Part shown: in pieces, positions 61,657 through 64,000 of the stretch | How the letters are laid out: every line of letters starts with the position of its first letter | Numbering within the stretch: the stretch's first letter is position 1 | Assembly (NCBI GenBank): GCA_015272395.1 | Contig: JACYLQ010000006.1 | Span: forward strand, 90,197 to 154,196 | DNA: 64,000 nt | Origin: Calothrix sp. C42_A2020_038 | Lineage (GTDB): Bacteria; Cyanobacteriota; Cyanobacteriia; Cyanobacteriales; Nostocaceae | Direction: 5' to 3' | The notes under the pieces: generated by a model | What the model was told of the DNA's origin: nothing | The model's database searches: none | The model's input: the letters and a program-made list of their open reading frames with translations, nothing else | Program-made: the position numbers and the translations under genes

Positions 61657-62697
61657 TTAGTGACCCTTTTTAATAAACGATTCGACTTTTGCTACATCTT
61701 GTTTACTACCAATGATTAATGGAGTACGCTGGTGCAGTTTTGTTGCCACTACATCCAATATCTCTGTATCACCAGTAGTTGCACGACCACCAGCTTGTTC
61801 AATCACAAATGCTAATGGTGCCGTTTCGTAAAGTAAACGTAGTTTTCCTTCAGGTTTTTCGACAGTGCCGGGATATAAAAACACACCGCCTTGTAATAAT
61901 ACTCTATGAATATCACTAACCATTGCGCCACTATAGCGAGCGGTATATCCTTCTGTCCGATGGACATAGCGAATGTATTCGCGTATTGATTCATCCCATT
62001 GCCAGAAGTTACCTTCATTGACACTGTAAACAGAACCGTGTTCAGGAATTTTTATGTTTTCCTCGGTTAAGATAAACTCTCCTAAACTTGGGTCGAGAGT
62101 AAAAGAATGAACCCCTCTACCTATAGTATAAACAAGCATCGTGCTTGGCCCGTAGAGGATGTATCCAGCAGCTATCTGATTGCGTCCAGCAGCGAGCAAG
62201 TCAGTTGCTTTTCCATCCAAATCGTCGCCTTCCTGCTTACGAATCGAGAAAATAGAACCAAGGCTCAGATTCGTATCAGTATTTGACGAACCATCTATCG
62301 GGTCGTAAAGCAAAGTATATCGACCAATCGGGCAGTTTTCTGGAATGTAGTAAGGTTCTTCCATTTCTTCGGATGCCAGTCTACAAACCAAGCCGCTTTG
62401 CTTAAACACTGAGATGAATACATCATTGGCATATACATCCATCTTTTTGACGGACTCACCTTGGACATTAACCTCTCCGGTAAATCCTAAAACTCCTTCC
62501 ATCAATCCCGCGCGACTGAGACGACGAGCGACTAACTTGCCCGCAAGCGCAATACGGTTCATCAGTGCGCTTAAATCCTGTGCTTCTGGAGAGAAACTCT
62601 GTAACTGCTGTAAAACGTGACGCGACAGCGTTGTACAGTCACGGTCTAACCCTCTATCTGTAGTGTCACTTAACAACTCTAAAGATTCTTGAGCCAT
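61657..62697 (-). CDS. fbp: Fructose-1,6-bisphosphatase, class I
   Basis: FBPase removes phosphate from fructose 1,6-bisphosphate; it feeds gluconeogenesis and the oxidative pentose phosphate cycle. The 346 residues contain the metal-binding [13 protein letters not shown] motif, [20 protein letters not shown] and the substrate site GVFLYPGT. It has the normal class I length. As first gene of fbp-tal-zwf-opcA it marks the operon start. Confidence 0.96.
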   Translation of the reverse strand: MAQESLELLSDTTDRGLDRDCTTLSRHVLQQLQSFSPEAQDLSALMNRIALAGKLVARRLSRAGLMEGVLGFTGEVNVQGESVKKMDVYANDVFISVFKQSGLVCRLASEEMEEPYYIPENCPIGRYTLLYDPIDGSSNTDTNLSLGSIFSIRKQEGDDLDGKATDLLAAGRNQIAAGYILYGPSTMLVYTIGRGVHSFTLDPSLGEFILTEENIKIPEHGSVYSVNEGNFWQWDESIREYIRYVHRTEGYTARYSGAMVSDIHRVLLQGGVFLYPGTVEKPEGKLRLLYETAPLAFVIEQAGGRATTGDTEILDVVATKLHQRTPLIIGSKQDVAKVESFIKKGH

Positions 62698-62861
62698 GTT
62701 TTATAAGTCCTCTTGCTCATACTGGCTATTTGTTCGGGAAGCCCGACACTGCTGCCTTTATCTTAGAAATTTAATTTCGCAACTGATACTTGTTTTAGAT
62801 TAACTAAAGAAATCAACACCCTACCTATCCTTGTAAGGGCTTAGGGGTGGGATTCCCTAAA

Positions 62862-62912
62862 CCAAAAACCGACTAGTCGTGATATGCATAGAAATACCAC
62901 GACTTGTCGGTT
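62862..62912 (-). terminator. Intrinsic terminator after the RRM gene
   Basis: AACCGACTAGTCGTG (62867-62881) pairs with CACGACTTGTCGGTT (62898-62912), 14 of 15 positions, and on the minus strand TCGGTTTTTGGTTT follows. It ends the RRM protein transcript before fbp. Confidence 0.7.
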
Positions 62913-63017
62913 GACTTTGTATAGTACTTACATTGATCCGAATTGTTTCCCGTCAATAAAACGCGACCGACCAATGGCTTGCGTAACAAGAAAACAATCT
63001 GCTATAATTATTTTCCA

Positions 63018-63317
63018 TTATTCATAAGCTTCTTGTTTACCAGCCCAACCTCCTCGTCGGTTACCGCCACCACCTTCTCGTGGTTTTGCTTTATTGACTC
63101 GAAGTTGGCGCCCCATCCATTCGGCTCCATCTAGTTCGGTAATAGCTGTATCTTCTTGGGCATCTTCGCTCATATCAACAAAGGCAAAGCCACGCATCCG
63201 ACCTGTTTCACGGTCGGTCGGCAGCACGACTCTTGTCACCTCGCCGTAGTCTGCGAACACTGCTCTTAGGTCTGCTTCGGTAGCGCGGTAAGAGAGATTT
63301 CCAACGTAAATAGTCAT
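63018..63317 (-). CDS. RNA-binding RRM protein (Rbp family)
   Basis: The 99-residue protein is one RRM with a glycine/arginine-rich tail. RNP2 reads IYVGNL at the N-terminus and RNP1 RGFAFVDM; the tail is REGGGGNRRGGWAGKQE. Rbp proteins of cyanobacteria bind mRNA, can be cold-induced and help localise or stabilise transcripts. Length is typical. The promoter should lie in the AT-rich 637-base stretch upstream (63318-63954), in which I see no clear box. The preceding hairpin terminator separates it from fbp. Confidence 0.95.
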   Translation of the reverse strand: MTIYVGNLSYRATEADLRAVFADYGEVTRVVLPTDRETGRMRGFAFVDMSEDAQEDTAITELDGAEWMGRQLRVNKAKPREGGGGNRRGGWAGKQEAYE

Positions 63318-63954
63318 GTGGATCGCGTTAAATTTGAACAGAAAGCATTTAGTTCAACTGTAAGACCGAAATCAATAATTGCTATTTAGACTAAGCTATT
63401 CTTGCTTTACGATCATTAATGAGCGTTGTGCGAAGTTCACATTGAAAGTGTCACATCGTTAACAGCGCAACCATTATTTGGGCTGAACTTGTGTATACGC
63501 TCATAATAATAACTGATTGTGCTAAATTTCAAAGTATGAGATTTTACAAAGGTTAGCAAGTTGAAATCATTCTGATTTATATTTTAACTTTTTAATATTT
63601 CCTACTGGCTATGCATATAATTTTTTTAATTCTAAACGTGAACTTGATCTCAAAATATATATCATTAACCTAGACATCGCCCCCTTGATATGCTTACTAA
63701 GATTATAATCCATCCACTTAACCTTGTATAAATTCAACAAAACCATAACTAAGCAAAACTTATCTCTTAAACTTTTTTTAAAGTCAATATAATTTGACCC
63801 TGTTTGCTATGATATGAATTTGAGTAATTATACTCAGTAAGTATCATCACGAAAACTTCAGATACGTTTGGAAGCCACGTAGCTTCAGCGCGTGGAGGAA
63901 AAACGAACTGGCGGCTTTAGCCGCCTTCATTCTCAGATGTGATAAAATTGTTCT
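63318..63954. other. AT-rich gap between the RRM gene and the transposase gene
   Basis: Apart from the likely RRM promoter and the element-type hairpins at 63872-63926 (listed separately), this stretch is AT-rich and I see no gene. Confidence 0.55.
63872..63930. repeat. Hairpins ahead of the IS605-type tnpB gene
   Basis: CCACGTAGCTTCAGCGCGTGG (63874-63894) and GGCGGCTTTAGCCGCC (63911-63926) each form small stem-loops, followed by TTCATTCTCAGATG. Subterminal hairpins are the normal end structure of IS200/IS605 elements. Confidence 0.5.
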
Positions 63955-64000
63955 ATGGAACAGACTCTCACTATTGTTTGCAAGCTTCAACCCACTCCAG
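63955..64000 (+). mobile_element. Start of an IS605-type TnpB (OrfB) gene, cut by the right edge
   Basis: ATG at 63955 opens MEQTLTIVCKLQPTP, the N-terminus seen in many cyanobacterial IS605/IS607 OrfB (TnpB) proteins, the RNA-guided nuclease family ancestral to Cas12. Only 15 codons lie in the window, so it cannot be told whether the copy is intact. Small hairpins precede it. A stand-alone chance match is possible. Confidence 0.65.

Overview
This window looks like chromosomal DNA of a filamentous, probably heterocyst-forming cyanobacterium (order Nostocales). The evidence is the fbp-tal-zwf-opcA cluster of Nostoc-type genomes, many cyanobacterial families (DUF1995, DUF1997, DUF4079, DUF3084-like, PATAN/DUF4388, PRC-barrel/DUF2382, Ycf39-like SDR, RRM protein), heptanucleotide STRR repeats and an AT-rich base composition (about 40% GC by eye). 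The genus is not certain. The palindrome GGCGCC is strikingly frequent (about 80 copies read by eye), whereas I noticed only one copy of the usual cyanobacterial HIP1 palindrome GCGATCGC.

Layout. 1-3.8 kb: end of a family 2 glycosyltransferase, an FAD oxidoreductase of the UDP-galactopyranose mutase-like group and a GT87-like membrane glycosyltransferase (surface glycan genes). 4.1-7.9 kb: translation and RNA genes ffh, rpsP, a KhpA-like KH protein, rpsU (GTG start) and phoH. 8.0-12.7 kb: a ChuX/HutX-like protein, then a minus-strand signalling group of PATAN/DUF4388, a small Ras/MglA-like GTPase, roadblock/LC7, protoglobin and V4R hydrocarbon-binding protein. 13.2-21 kb: DUF1995, a Uma2 nuclease, cysteine desulfurase, a decayed metallo-beta-lactamase gene, a four-CBS/PAS histidine kinase and an RCK-channel-RCK protein with an unusual pore. 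21-25 kb: DUF2500, DUF1499 and an 838-residue fusion of cyclic-nucleotide-binding, degenerate sigma-54-type AAA and membrane polyferredoxin parts. 25.3-30.6 kb: efp, accB, an ArsR-type regulator, GerMN, DUF2993 and orphan genes.

31-39.8 kb: accessory stretch with a second Uma2 gene and a probable DUF499 ATPase remnant, then a GH10-like hydrolase, a DUF5009 acyltransferase, an AarF/UbiB kinase and recN. 40-51 kb: kinase-like protein, two DUF2382 proteins, a short DUF3084-like protein, a histidine kinase with a degenerate ATP-binding part, a permease/TIGR03943 pair with a beta-propeller protein, and a coiled-coil protein. 50.8-55.4 kb: nuclease with a probable Fe-S cluster, GNAT, DUF4079, DUF1997, Ycf39-like SDR and S-formylglutathione hydrolase. 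55.5-62.7 kb, minus strand: cobyrinate diamide synthase carrying an in-frame repeat insertion, then opcA, zwf, tal and fbp, which together run the oxidative pentose phosphate route that feeds reductant to heterocysts or dark metabolism. 63-64 kb: an RRM protein and the first codons of an IS605-type tnpB gene at the right edge.

Intergenic DNA is full of repeats: MITE-like elements with AGTGGTTCATGTCA-type ends, CCTAACCCC/GGAGAGG elements, STRR heptamers, GTAGAGACGCG hairpins and AGATTCCCGACTT hairpins. No tRNA, rRNA or CRISPR array was found. All family assignments are by reading motifs; no database search was possible.
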